Below are positions 18,283 through 26,329 of a stretch of 43,107 bases of DNA, one piece after another. The stretch lies in the NCBI GenBank assembly GCA_903858815.1, contig CAIOKE010000176.1:1-43107 (forward strand). The letters run 5' to 3'. How positions within the stretch are numbered: the first letter of the stretch is position 1; each line of letters opens with the position of its first letter. The notes below the pieces were generated by a model. That model made no database searches. It was given only the letters and a program-made list of their open reading frames with translations, and had not been told where the DNA came from. Made by a program: the position numbers and the translations under genes. The stretch comes from an uncultured Planctomycetaceae bacterium (GTDB taxonomy: Bacteria > Planctomycetota > Planctomycetia > Planctomycetales > Planctomycetaceae).

Positions 18283-18406
18283 AGTTGTCGTTGTTCGCCG
18301 CCAAGCGTAGTGCGGGCACAAACTTCTCGTCACCCTTGAAATCCCCAGTGTTTTTTCATGGAGGGGGCCGAGCAGGAATGCTCGGGCTGCATTTTGTCGT
18401 CGGCGT

Positions 18407-18468
18407 CATTCCTGCCCGGTCGCCTTTCGCCCACACAAAGCCGCAACGTGGCGCACGCTGGCCCGTCG
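18407..18468 (+). repeat. Dispersed repeat R2, copy 1
   Basis: Runs from CATTCCTGCCCGG to GCGCACGCTGGCCCGTCG. The reverse complement of 42727-42792 matches it almost throughout, with a short length difference in a CA-rich stretch. Confidence 0.85.
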
Positions 18469-18508
18469 ATCAGCCCTTCCGCAGGCGGTTCACCACTCAG
18501 CAAAGGAG

Positions 18509-18553
18509 CGCCTCGGCATCGTCACCGAGCTGGTGCTCGGTGGTCCCAGGGTC
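18509..18553 (+). repeat. Dispersed hairpin repeat R3, copy 1
   Basis: A perfect 8-bp stem, CACCGAGC (18523-18530) and GCTCGGTG (18535-18542), closes a TGGT loop. Related hairpins are at 31876-31895, 42589-42608, 42652-42671 and 42892-42911. The flank GCCTCGGCATCGTC is also shared, inverted, with the copy near 42670. Confidence 0.88.
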
Positions 18554-18571
18554 GGAAGCTGACGGGTGGTC

Positions 18572-18668
18572 TCGTTTGCGTCTGAGCAGTTATGCTCTTC
18601 CTGGCACGGAAGCAGTATCCCGTGCGTTTTTCGCCAACCCCATCAAACGGCAATCTGCAGCTGCGCAC
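18572..18668 (+). repeat. Dispersed repeat R4, copy 1
   Basis: Runs from TCGTTTGCGTCTGAG to the region after CGCCAACCCCATCAAAC. An inverted, diverged copy lies at 31927-32024. Both give the spurious translation SRA-F/C-FANPIK. Confidence 0.85.
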
Positions 18669-18853
18669 TTGCTTTGTTGTTGCTCCTGAAAAACGCCATG
18701 TTTTTCAGTGGTCGTCCGTGCTGCAGCCGAGGCGACCGCTTTGGTCCCTCCCCTCATTCCAGCTCGACCCGCACAACTCCGGCGATTCGACTTTCTGCTC
18801 ATTTCCCGCTAACCTCTCTGACTGCTTCAGGTACTTTGATCAGGAGTCCGTCA

Positions 18854-21800
18854 ATGCGTGGAAACGTATCGTGGGTACTGTCAGCCGGATTGATTTTTCT
18901 GGCGGGCCTCGCAGCGTCAACAGTGACTGCGGAAGAAGTGCAGATCGGTGGTCGTCTGTTGCGAGTTGCTGACGGCTATGAGGTTTCGCTGGCAGTTGAT
19001 TCCAGTCTGGCCGAGCGTCCGATTGCAGTCGCTCGCGATGAACGCGGGCGTCTGTACGTCACCGATTCCGGCGGCATGACAGAGCGAGCTGAGCAGCAGC
19101 TTGAGCTTAAGCCGCATCGCATTCGTCGCCTTGAAGACACCAACAGCGATGGCGTCTACGACCGCAGCACACTGTTCGCCGACCGTATGATGTTTCCAGA
19201 GGGTTGCCTCTGGTATGCCGGATCCCTTTATGTGGCCGCTCCGCCTGAAATCTGGAAGCTGACCGACGACAACGATGATGGGGTCGCCGATCGCAGAGAA
19301 GTCTGGTTTGATGGCAAAACACTCACCGGTTGCGGCAATGACCTGCACGGTCCCTATCAGGGGCTGGATGGTCGCCTGTACTGGTGCAAAGGGGCCTTCG
19401 CTGAACAGCAGCATCAGCTGTCTGACGGCAGCCTGCTGAAAACGCAGTCTTCTCATATCTTTCGTGCCCTGCCGGACGGATCGGGTATTGAATCTGTCCT
19501 CGCAGGTGGAATGGACAACCCGGTCAATGTGGCCTTTCTGAAAACCGGCGAACGATTCCTCAGCTGCACCTTCTTTCAATTCCCGGAAGCCGGTCGTCGC
19601 GATGGCCTGATTCATGCCATCTACGGGGGTGTTTATGGCAAGAAACATGCATCCATTTACGCACACCCTCGCACCGGCGATGTGATGCCCGTTCTCACTC
19701 ATCAGGGAGCTGCTGCTCCCTGCGGTCTGATTGCCGGCAGCGAACAGCTGTTCGGTGGCCAGCACGATCAGCAGTTGTTTGCCTGCTATTTCAACCTGCA
19801 TAAGGTCGTTCAGCATCGCCTGCTTCCGGACGGCCCAACCTTCCGTACTGAAGACACCGAGTTCCTTGCCTGTGACCACCCGGACTTCCATCCGACCGAC
19901 GTCTTTGAAGATGCCGATGGAAGCCTGCTGGTTGTGGATACCGGTGGCTGGTACAAGGTCTGTTGTCCCACATCGCAGCTGGCCAAACCGGATGTGCTCG
20001 GTGCAGTTTATCGGGTGCGTCGACGTGGCATGCCCACGGTCACCGACGCGCTGGGACTGCAGCTTTCGTGGCAGGGCCTGACACCTGCACAGCTGACGGA
20101 ACGACTTGCCGATCAGCGACTGTTCGTGCAGCGCCAGGCCACCGCACAGCTGCGGCAGCTGGCTGATGCGGCCGTCCCGGCACTCCGCACGCTGCTCACG
20201 AATCACCCTCAGGCTGGCGTTCGACTTCGCGCTGTCTGGACTCTGGCGGGCATTCCTGCGTCCGAATCTGCAGCCTCTGCTGCTGCTGTCGCCCTCAATG
20301 ACGCCGACTCAACCGTCCGTCATGCCGCTGCTCACACGGTTGGACTGTTCCGCTTTCAACCTGCACTCACGGATCTGCTGAAACTGGCCGCCGGCAATGA
20401 GCCCGGCCCGGCCCGCGCGGCTCTGGAAGCCATCGGCCGCCTGAAAAACGCGGCAGCTGTTCCGTATCTCCTCGAACTGGCAGGCGACCTGCCCGTTGGC
20501 CCCGTGGATACCACAGGAGCACCGGCTGACGCTGCCGCACGTATTCGCGAACATGCACTCATCTTCGCACTGATCGAAATCAATCAGCCGGACGCCGTCC
20601 GCAAAGGACTCAGCTCCCGAATCCCCTCAGAAATGCGGGCTGCTCTGACAGCCCTCGACCAGATGCCCAATGGCAAACTGCAGGCCGTCAGCGTGCTGCC
20701 CCTGCTGCAGAATCCCAGCGAAGCCGTGCAGGGAACTGCGATCTGGATCGTCGGCCAGCATCCTGACTGGGGCCAGTCTGTGCAGCAGTATTTCGAGGCT
20801 CAGCTGCAGTCTGCTGCCACGCTCAACGCTCAGCAGCGGGACGTGATCCGCGGTCTGCTGGCTCGCCTTGCATCAGCCCCGGAAATTCAACAGCTTCTGC
20901 AGAAGCAGCTCAACACCGATGCGGCACCAGCCGCCCGGCAGCTGGCACTTGAGACACTTGCCAACACCACACTCACCGCCGCACCCGCCGGCTGGCTCGA
21001 TGCTCTCGGCACACTGCTGCCCCAGGCCACACTCGCCGAACTGCCCCTGCTGACAGCAGCTGCCGAACATCTGCCGCGACCGAAGGACGGACATCCCGCG
21101 CTGCAGCAGGCACTTGCATCCATCGCCGCACGTACGGATCTGCCCGACACGCTGCGATTGTCCGCAATTGATGCGGCCGGTGGCGGACAGTCGCTGCCTG
21201 AAAGTACCTTCAGTCTGCTCTGCAGCTCCCTGCAACTCGATCTGCCCGCAGACCAGCGCGGTATCGCTGCTCGACGACTGGCATCTGCCACCCTGACCAG
21301 CGATCAGATGCAGGCCCTGATTCCACTCGCACGATCCGTCGGACCCATGGAATTACCAAAGCTGCTGCCGGCTTTTGAACAGCACGCCGATGAATCTCGC
21401 GGCATGGCACTTCTGACTGCCCTCACGGAATCTCAGGGACTGCCCGGACTGCGAGCCGATCTGATTCAGACGCTGCTGGCCAAATACCCCCCTGCCGTTC
21501 AAACCGCCGGGCAGGCACTGCGAAAGCAGCTTAATGCCAGCCTCGAAGAGCAGACGTTGCTGCTGGAGAAAACCCTCAGCACACTGCCACAGGGTGATCT
21601 GCGACGTGGTCATGAGGTCTTCATGAGTCGCAAAGCGGCCTGTAACACGTGCCACAAACTGGGCTACGGTGGCGGGACGCTGGGACCGGATCTCACCAGC
21701 ATCGGTAAGGCTCGCAATCGTCGCGATCTGCTGGAAGCCATTCTCTTTCCCAGCTCCAGTATCGTTCGTGGATACGAACCCGTGGTTGTCGAACTGGCAG

Positions 21801-22012
21801 AAGGCCGTGTCGTCGGTGGTATTATTACAGGCGAATCCAGCGGCGAAATTATCCTGACTGTGGATGCCACAAAGCAGCTGCATATCGATCGCTCAGGTAT
21901 TGCTCAGATTCTGCCTTCGGCAGTTTCCCCCATGCCCAATGGCATCGCCACTATCCTCAGCCCCCAGGAACTTGCCGATCTGCTCACATTTCTGGAAACT
22001 GGCGGTCGCTGA
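18854..22012 (+). CDS. PVC-type cytochrome c with beta-propeller and HEAT repeats (membrane-bound dehydrogenase family)
   Basis: A 1052-residue exported protein. The start at 18854 follows CAGGAG by seven bases; the signal peptide is LSAGLIFLAGLAASTVTAEE. About residues 30-400 form a sugar-dehydrogenase-like beta-propeller with paired Asp-rich loops (DTNSDGVYDRSTLF, DDNDDGVADRREVWFDG). About residues 410-900 are HEAT-like helical repeats. The C-terminus is the Pirellula/Verrucomicrobium-type heme domain, with C930, C933 and H934 in CNTCHKLG binding one c-type heme. Proteins of this architecture occur in dozens of copies in planctomycetes and are thought to oxidise sugars or related substrates in the periplasm; the substrate is unknown. 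The gene stands alone behind a repeat mosaic, 74 bases before the ATPase gene. Confidence 0.93.
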   Translation: MRGNVSWVLSAGLIFLAGLAASTVTAEEVQIGGRLLRVADGYEVSLAVDSSLAERPIAVARDERGRLYVTDSGGMTERAEQQLELKPHRIRRLEDTNSDGVYDRSTLFADRMMFPEGCLWYAGSLYVAAPPEIWKLTDDNDDGVADRREVWFDGKTLTGCGNDLHGPYQGLDGRLYWCKGAFAEQQHQLSDGSLLKTQSSHIFRALPDGSGIESVLAGGMDNPVNVAFLKTGERFLSCTFFQFPEAGRRDGLIHAIYGGVYGKKHASIYAHPRTGDVMPVLTHQGAAAPCGLIAGSEQLFGGQHDQQLFACYFNLHKVVQHRLLPDGPTFRTEDTEFLACDHPDFHPTDVFEDADGSLLVVDTGGWYKVCCPTSQLAKPDVLGAVYRVRRRGMPTVTDALGLQLSWQGLTPAQLTERLADQRLFVQRQATAQLRQLADAAVPALRTLLTNHPQAGVRLRAVWTLAGIPASESAASAAAVALNDADSTVRHAAAHTVGLFRFQPALTDLLKLAAGNEPGPARAALEAIGRLKNAAAVPYLLELAGDLPVGPVDTTGAPADAAARIREHALIFALIEINQPDAVRKGLSSRIPSEMRAALTALDQMPNGKLQAVSVLPLLQNPSEAVQGTAIWIVGQHPDWGQSVQQYFEAQLQSAATLNAQQRDVIRGLLARLASAPEIQQLLQKQLNTDAAPAARQLALETLANTTLTAAPAGWLDALGTLLPQATLAELPLLTAAAEHLPRPKDGHPALQQALASIAARTDLPDTLRLSAIDAAGGGQSLPESTFSLLCSSLQLDLPADQRGIAARRLASATLTSDQMQALIPLARSVGPMELPKLLPAFEQHADESRGMALLTALTESQGLPGLRADLIQTLLAKYPPAVQTAGQALRKQLNASLEEQTLLLEKTLSTLPQGDLRRGHEVFMSRKAACNTCHKLGYGGGTLGPDLTSIGKARNRRDLLEAILFPSSSIVRGYEPVVVELAEGRVVGGIITGESSGEIILTVDATKQLHIDRSGIAQILPSAVSPMPNGIATILSPQELADLLTFLETGGR

Positions 22013-22086
22013 CGGCGGATTCTCACCCGCTCCGGGCCTTCCGAGGTGCAATTTGCCCGCAGTTCGCACCCTCTCGAAAGTTGACC

Positions 22087-23376
22087 ATGAACAGTTCTCC
22101 TGCCGCCTTTCCCCTGATTGATGCAGCCGGTGTCCAGGCGCCCGCAGTCCCCGGATCGCTGGCCGAGACTGGTATCGACCGCGAAGTGCTGCTGTCTCTG
22201 CTGCTGAAGATCTGCTACACGTCTTCCCAGACCACGACAGAGCTGGCTGCCGCTCGAATGCTGCTGCCGATTCCGCTGATCGCTGAAATGCTGGAAGACC
22301 TTCGCCGCGACAATCTGGCCGAAATTCTGGGCAGCAGCGGACCGCTGGGATTCCGCTTCACACTCTCGCAAAAAGGCCGTGATCGAGCCATGCGGGCCAT
22401 GGAAGTCTCCGGATACGTCGGCCCGGCCCCCGTTTCACTCGAAGCCTATACCGCCTCCGTGGAACTGCAGGCCGCCGCCAGACCCCCCGTCAATCCCGAA
22501 CAGATTTCAGAATCACTGGCTGCACTGACGCTCACTGACGAAGCACGCATGCTGGCGGGACTGGCCGTCACCGGAAATCGCAGCCTCTTCGTCTACGGTC
22601 CGGCCGGCAACGGGAAAACTTCCATCTGCCTCAGCCTGCGCAAAGCACTCACTGAAGGCGTCTGGATCCCACACTGCATTTCCATCGAACAGCAGATGAT
22701 CCGCATCTATGACGCGCAGGTGCACGAACTGCTGGAACTGCCGAGTGCCCCACGCGGCGTTGACCAGCGCTGGATCCGCGTACGACCGCCACTGGTGGTC
22801 GTCGGTGGTGAGCTGCGGCTGCAGGATATGGATCTGGCGTGGAGTCCTTCGCTGCGATTCTACGAATCACCGATCCAGCTGAAATCCAACTGCGGCATCC
22901 TGCTGATTGACGACTTTGGACGACAGCAGGTCAAACCGGCCGATATGCTCAATCGCTGGATCGTCCCGATGGAATATCACATTGACTATCTGACTCTGCA
23001 GACCGGTCAGAAGATCTGCGTTCCCGTGCGTAACCTGCTGATGTTTGCCACCAACCTGAATCCGGCCGATGTAACTGATCCTGCCTTCCTCAGACGCATG
23101 GGATATCGCCTCAATCTTACCTCACCAACTCCTGATCAGTACGCTGTCATCTTTCGCAACTATGCTGCGCAATGTGGCGTGTCAGTGGATCAGTCGCTGG
23201 TGCAGTCCGTGCTGGATCGTTACCGCCGTGAAAAACGCGAACTGCGGTGCAGCGAGCCTCGCGATCTGATCGAACGCATGCGGGACCTGAGCCGGTATTA
23301 CAACCGTCCGCTGGAGATTTCCGAGGCCGCCCTGGAGATTGCCTGGCGCGGCTTTTTTGGAACGGACACGTACTGA
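22087..23376 (+). CDS. AAA-type ATPase with winged-helix-like N-terminus, next to the Tad pilus genes
   Basis: A 429-residue cytoplasmic ATPase. Residues 30-110 look like a winged helix (VLLSLLLKICYTSSQTTTEL, RFTLSQKGRDRAMRAME). The Walker A motif GPAGNGKT is at residues 171-178, Walker B is CGILLIDDFGRQQ, and a sensor-like LLMFATNLNP follows before a helical lid. The family is not one I can name. Its place directly upstream of the flp genes suggests a role in pilus biogenesis or its regulation, by analogy with MoxR/McrB-type ATPases that remodel partners; this is inference. The ATG at 22087 is preferred to an in-frame TTG at 22081, but no strong ribosome-binding site is visible. Confidence 0.8.
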   Translation: MNSSPAAFPLIDAAGVQAPAVPGSLAETGIDREVLLSLLLKICYTSSQTTTELAAARMLLPIPLIAEMLEDLRRDNLAEILGSSGPLGFRFTLSQKGRDRAMRAMEVSGYVGPAPVSLEAYTASVELQAAARPPVNPEQISESLAALTLTDEARMLAGLAVTGNRSLFVYGPAGNGKTSICLSLRKALTEGVWIPHCISIEQQMIRIYDAQVHELLELPSAPRGVDQRWIRVRPPLVVVGGELRLQDMDLAWSPSLRFYESPIQLKSNCGILLIDDFGRQQVKPADMLNRWIVPMEYHIDYLTLQTGQKICVPVRNLLMFATNLNPADVTDPAFLRRMGYRLNLTSPTPDQYAVIFRNYAAQCGVSVDQSLVQSVLDRYRREKRELRCSEPRDLIERMRDLSRYYNRPLEISEAALEIAWRGFFGTDTY

Positions 23377-23718
23377 ACGCCCCCCCCAGGAACACCGCAG
23401 GTTGCCCAAATATCCAGAACAACCAGAACTACCGACCGGTTGCAGTAAAAAAAGATTCTGAAAAATCTCCTGGCGGTTGACTGGCCATTTTCAGCCTTAA
23501 CTCATCAGACACGCACGATGATGCGAGTCAGAAACAAAGCAGAAGCCCGTTCCGATCGGACTTCGCTGTGGTGGTTGTCGCATGATGCACTGCGATGACC
23601 CATGCTGCACGCTCAATGCCTGATGCGTGCCCAGCAGAATGGTTTCCCGTGTTCCTCGTGCGCAGCTGTTCTGCGCACTGTACTCTTCTGTGGTGTGTGT
23701 AATTCAGGAGTCTTTCAC
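23377..23718 (+). other. 342-base leader region upstream of flp
   Basis: No gene is supportable here. It opens with a run of eight C residues after the ATPase stop, then an A-rich stretch with a weak hairpin (AGATT 23453-23457, AATCT 23464-23468). It ends with the CAGGAG ribosome-binding site of the first pilin gene. A TTGACT occurs at 23477-23482, but no matching -10 element at proper spacing is convincing. A promoter for the abundantly needed pilin should lie here. Confidence 0.5.
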
Positions 23719-23883
23719 ATGTCAAAGTTCACTGCTGCTGTTCGTCGTCTGCTGGTTCGTGAAGAAGGCGCTACGATGGTTGAGTACGGCCTGATGGTCG
23801 CTCTGATCGCCGTCGTTGCTGTTGCTGCTGTCGGTACTCTTGGTGGGCGTGTCTCCACAACGTTCTCCGGACTCACCTTCTGA
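23719..23883 (+). CDS. flp: Flp/Fap-type pilin, copy 1
   Basis: A 54-residue major pilin of the Tad system. The basic leader ends in REEG; TadV-type peptidase would cut after G18, leaving ATMVEYGLM with Glu at +5 and Tyr at +6, the Flp signature. A single hydrophobic helix (LMVALIAVVAVAAVGTLGG) forms the filament core, and the protein ends FSGLTF. CAGGAG lies nine bases upstream. Codons such as GCT, CGT and GTC dominate, unlike the neighbours, as expected for a highly expressed gene. A second gene with the same product starts 255 bases downstream. Confidence 0.95.
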   Translation: MSKFTAAVRRLLVREEGATMVEYGLMVALIAVVAVAAVGTLGGRVSTTFSGLTF

Positions 23884-23973
23884 TCCTGAGACGCTGCTGT
23901 ATCACTGCACTGGGCCGCTCTCAGCGGTCAAATCTTCCCGCTTCCTGCCAATCCATTTCCAGGAGTTTTTCAC

Positions 23974-24138
23974 ATGTCAAAGTTCACTGCTGCTGTTCGT
24001 CGTCTGCTGGTTCGTGAAGAAGGCGCTACGATGGTTGAGTACGGCCTGATGGTCGCTCTGATCGCTGTCGTTGCTGTTGCTGCTGTCGGTACTCTTGGTG
24101 GGCGTGTCTCCACAACGTTCTCCGGCCTGACTTTCTGA
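23974..24138 (+). CDS. flp: Flp/Fap-type pilin, copy 2 (identical protein)
   Basis: The 54-residue product is identical to that of copy 1. The two 165-base genes differ at only four positions, all synonymous (one GCC/GCT codon and three adjacent codons near the 3' end). The similarity extends upstream to the shared CAGGAGT and TTTCACATG start region, so the duplicated unit includes the ribosome-binding site. The stop codon overlaps the ATG of the peptidase gene by one base (TGATG). The extra copy may raise pilin dosage. Confidence 0.95.
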   Translation: MSKFTAAVRRLLVREEGATMVEYGLMVALIAVVAVAAVGTLGGRVSTTFSGLTF

Positions 24139-24638
24139 TGTCAGCTGTCAATCCGGACACTGTACCTGCCGTTGTCGTGACGGTAGCCGTCATCTGTGGT
24201 GCCATTTGTGACATCCGTGGTTTTCGGCTGCCCAATCAACTGACGTTGCCCCTGATCCTCTCAGGGCTCCTCTGGCATCTGGCCTGTGGAGCCACTGACG
24301 GAGCTCTCCGCAGCGGCTGCGGGCTGCTGCTCGCCTGTCTGCCGCTGCTGCCGGCATGGTCTGCCGGTGGCATGGGCGCAGGAGACGTCAAACTGATGGC
24401 TGGAATCGGAGCCTGGCTGGGAGCAATGTTTGCTCTGCAGGTGCTGATACTGGCCGGACTCAGTGGATGGATTTACCACCGCCTGCGTCGCTCTGCTCGG
24501 ACAATCCCGCTGCAGTGTTCACTACAGCACATGTCCATCGAACAGGCCCTGCAGATTCCGACACAACGCAGCCAGCTGCTTCCGTTCGGCGTGATGATCG
24601 CCTGCGGAACTCTGGTGCAGCTACTATGGGCTGTCTGA
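24138..24638 (+). CDS. tadV: Prepilin peptidase, A24 family (TadV/CpaA)
   Basis: A 166-residue integral membrane aspartic protease that removes the leader from Flp and the TadE/F-type pseudopilins. The two catalytic aspartates are D25 in GAICDIRGFRLPNQLT and D83 in GMGAGDVKLMAGIG, in the usual A24 context. Several hydrophobic segments account for most of the chain, and the long N-terminal methyltransferase part of PilD enzymes is absent, as in TadV/CpaA. The start overlaps the stop of the second flp gene. After it come about 200 bases with an RNA-like element and terminator before tadA. Confidence 0.93.
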   Translation: MSAVNPDTVPAVVVTVAVICGAICDIRGFRLPNQLTLPLILSGLLWHLACGATDGALRSGCGLLLACLPLLPAWSAGGMGAGDVKLMAGIGAWLGAMFALQVLILAGLSGWIYHRLRRSARTIPLQCSLQHMSIEQALQIPTQRSQLLPFGVMIACGTLVQLLWAV

Positions 24639-24741
24639 CTCCAGCCTCCTCAGAAATACGGTCCGCTGCTGTCACGGCAGTGGTCAAAACTCGATCGGGC
24701 TCGGAGGCCCGTTGTTCTTCTCCTGCGATCATTTCCAACAC

Positions 24742-24812
24742 GGCTACGGGAAGGTGGTCGCCAACCGGGGCGTCTGCAGACTGGAAACTGCAGACGTCCC
24801 GGTTGTTTTTTT
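24742..24812 (+). ncRNA. Candidate structured leader RNA (copy 1) ending in an intrinsic terminator
   Basis: Hairpin 1 pairs GGCTA (24742-24746) with TGGTC (24755-24759) around the loop CGGGAAGG. A four-base linker leads to hairpin 2, a 17-bp stem between 24763-24779 and 24788-24804 with one G-T pair. Seven T residues (24806-24812) follow, so hairpin 2 is a good terminator. A second element with the same plan lies at 29379-29436 in the same operon. It sits between tadV and tadA/cpaF and could attenuate transcription of the motor genes. No known riboswitch class was recognised. Confidence 0.6.
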
Positions 24813-24840
24813 CCCTCGCCATTTTTACGGATTCGCGCTC

Positions 24841-26277
24841 ATGACTGCTTCCCCGGTCGTCGCGCCACCGTCGGCTTTCCCGGCAGACCCACGGTTGGCG
24901 GCTTTTCAGAATTCCGCTCCTGCACATCCGAATCCCCGGTTGGCCGCCGTAGAAGCTGCCGCCCCGCGACCGGACACACCCGCTCCCGCTGCCATGCCAC
25001 GGCGAATCGACGATGAAACACGCCGAGAACTCCATCGACGACTGATCGGCAGCCTCGACCTCTCAACGGTCGGAAGTCGCTCCGAAGCCGAACTGCGGGC
25101 CGAAATCCGACTTGCTGCGGAAGAACTGTGTCGACAATCCAGCCACCTGCTGAGCGCTGCTGATCGGGATCTGCTCGTCGGCGAGGTCATGGATGAGACC
25201 TTCGGACTCGGACCACTCGAACAGCTGCTCCGTGACCCCACCATCAGCGACATCCTGATCAACGGACCCAAAACGATCTTCTGTGAACGTCGTGGGCGCC
25301 TGGAAAAGTCTGACGTCACTTTCGCCAGTGATGATCACCTGCTCCAGATTATTCAGCGGATTGTCAGTCGCGTTGGTCGGCGAGTCGATGCGACCAGCCC
25401 AATGGTGGATGCTCGACTGGCCGACGGCAGTCGCGTCAATGCCATCATCGCTCCGCTGGCACTCGACGGATCGCTCGTCTCAATCCGTCGCTTCCCCGAT
25501 CGACCACTCAAAGCCGAAGACCTGATCTCCAAAAAATCTGTGGCTGCGGAAATGATCGAATTCCTCGCCGGAGCCGTCAAAGCACGACTCAACGTGCTGA
25601 TCTCCGGTGGCACTGGATCAGGCAAAACCACCCTGCTCAACATGCTCTCGGGTTATATCCCCGATCATGAACGCATTGCCACAATCGAAGATGCTGCAGA
25701 ACTGCGACTGCAGCAGTCTCATGTGGTCCGCATGGAAACACGTCCGCCCAATGTCGAAGGGCAGGGTGCCGTCACCTGCCGAGACCTTGCCCGCAACGCA
25801 CTGCGAATGCGACCTGACCGACTGGTGGTTGGGGAATCACGCGGCCCGGAGGCTCTCGATATGCTGCAGGCCATGAATACCGGACACGACGGTTCCATGA
25901 CAACCCTGCACGCCAATGACACTCGCGACGCCATCAGTCGACTTGAAATGATGGTCGGGATGGCCGGATTCGATCTGCCCATCTGGGTCATTCGCAAACA
26001 GATCGCCTCCGCCGTACACCTCGTCGTGCAGGCTGCCCGCCTCACCGGCGGTACCCGCAAAGTCATGAAAATCTCGGAAATCACCGGAATGGAAGGTGAA
26101 AACATCACCATGCATGACCTGTTTGTCTTCAAGCAGACGGGACTGAACGCAGACGGCATCGCATCCGGCGTGTTCATGAGCACCGGAATTCGCCCCCACT
26201 GCCTCGAACACCTTGAATCTATGGGCATCCGCCTGTCACCAGGCCTGTTCGATCGTCGCTCTTTGATGACCTGCTGA
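24841..26277 (+). CDS. tadA: Flp pilus assembly ATPase TadA/CpaF
   Basis: A 478-residue secretion ATPase of the VirB11/CpaF family that powers pilus extension at the inner membrane. A Pro/Ala-rich N-terminus precedes the helical domain (EVMDETFGLGPLEQLLRDPT and SDILINGPKTIFCERRG, typical of CpaF). Walker A is GGTGSGKTTLL near residue 257; the Asp-box IATIEDAAEL, the ESRGPEALDMLQAMNTGHDG segment and the TLHAND histidine follow in order. The frame is open further upstream to 24712, but that stretch is the terminator-like hairpin, so the ATG at 24841 is taken, although no good ribosome-binding site is seen. Confidence 0.95.
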   Translation: MTASPVVAPPSAFPADPRLAAFQNSAPAHPNPRLAAVEAAAPRPDTPAPAAMPRRIDDETRRELHRRLIGSLDLSTVGSRSEAELRAEIRLAAEELCRQSSHLLSAADRDLLVGEVMDETFGLGPLEQLLRDPTISDILINGPKTIFCERRGRLEKSDVTFASDDHLLQIIQRIVSRVGRRVDATSPMVDARLADGSRVNAIIAPLALDGSLVSIRRFPDRPLKAEDLISKKSVAAEMIEFLAGAVKARLNVLISGGTGSGKTTLLNMLSGYIPDHERIATIEDAAELRLQQSHVVRMETRPPNVEGQGAVTCRDLARNALRMRPDRLVVGESRGPEALDMLQAMNTGHDGSMTTLHANDTRDAISRLEMMVGMAGFDLPIWVIRKQIASAVHLVVQAARLTGGTRKVMKISEITGMEGENITMHDLFVFKQTGLNADGIASGVFMSTGIRPHCLEHLESMGIRLSPGLFDRRSLMTC

Positions 26278-26329
26278 GCAGCACGGTCTGTTCTCAGCTG
26301 CCAGCCATGATCAACGGGGGGGAAACGTC

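Larger units (their letters stand above)
18160..18853. repeat. Gene-free mosaic of dispersed repeats (locus A)
   Basis: These 694 bases between the broken sulfatase and the cytochrome gene have no supportable gene. They contain four elements that recur elsewhere in the window: R1 (18201-18282), R2 (18407-18468), R3 (18509-18553) and R4 (18572-18668). A further hairpin lies at 18368-18385 (CCGAGCA, loop GGAA, TGCTCGG). Open frames crossing it give translations such as GRGSCRAE and SRAFFANPIK that reappear from the other repeat loci and are not proteins. No transposase or terminal repeat is present. The last bases hold the CAGGAG site of the next gene. Confidence 0.85.

Noticed and set aside
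18160-18853. Insertion sequence or phage remnant
   Set aside because: No transposase or integrase fragments, terminal inverted repeats or target duplications could be seen; only short dispersed hairpin repeats.
18917-20206. 429-residue open frame on the minus strand inside the cytochrome/HEAT gene
   Set aside because: It is fully antisense to a well-supported gene, has no recognisable domain or ribosome-binding site, and follows from the codon bias of the sense strand.
24712-24840. N-terminal extension of tadA/cpaF by 43 residues
   Set aside because: It would translate the hairpin-terminator element, and the translated segment has no similarity to CpaF N-termini.
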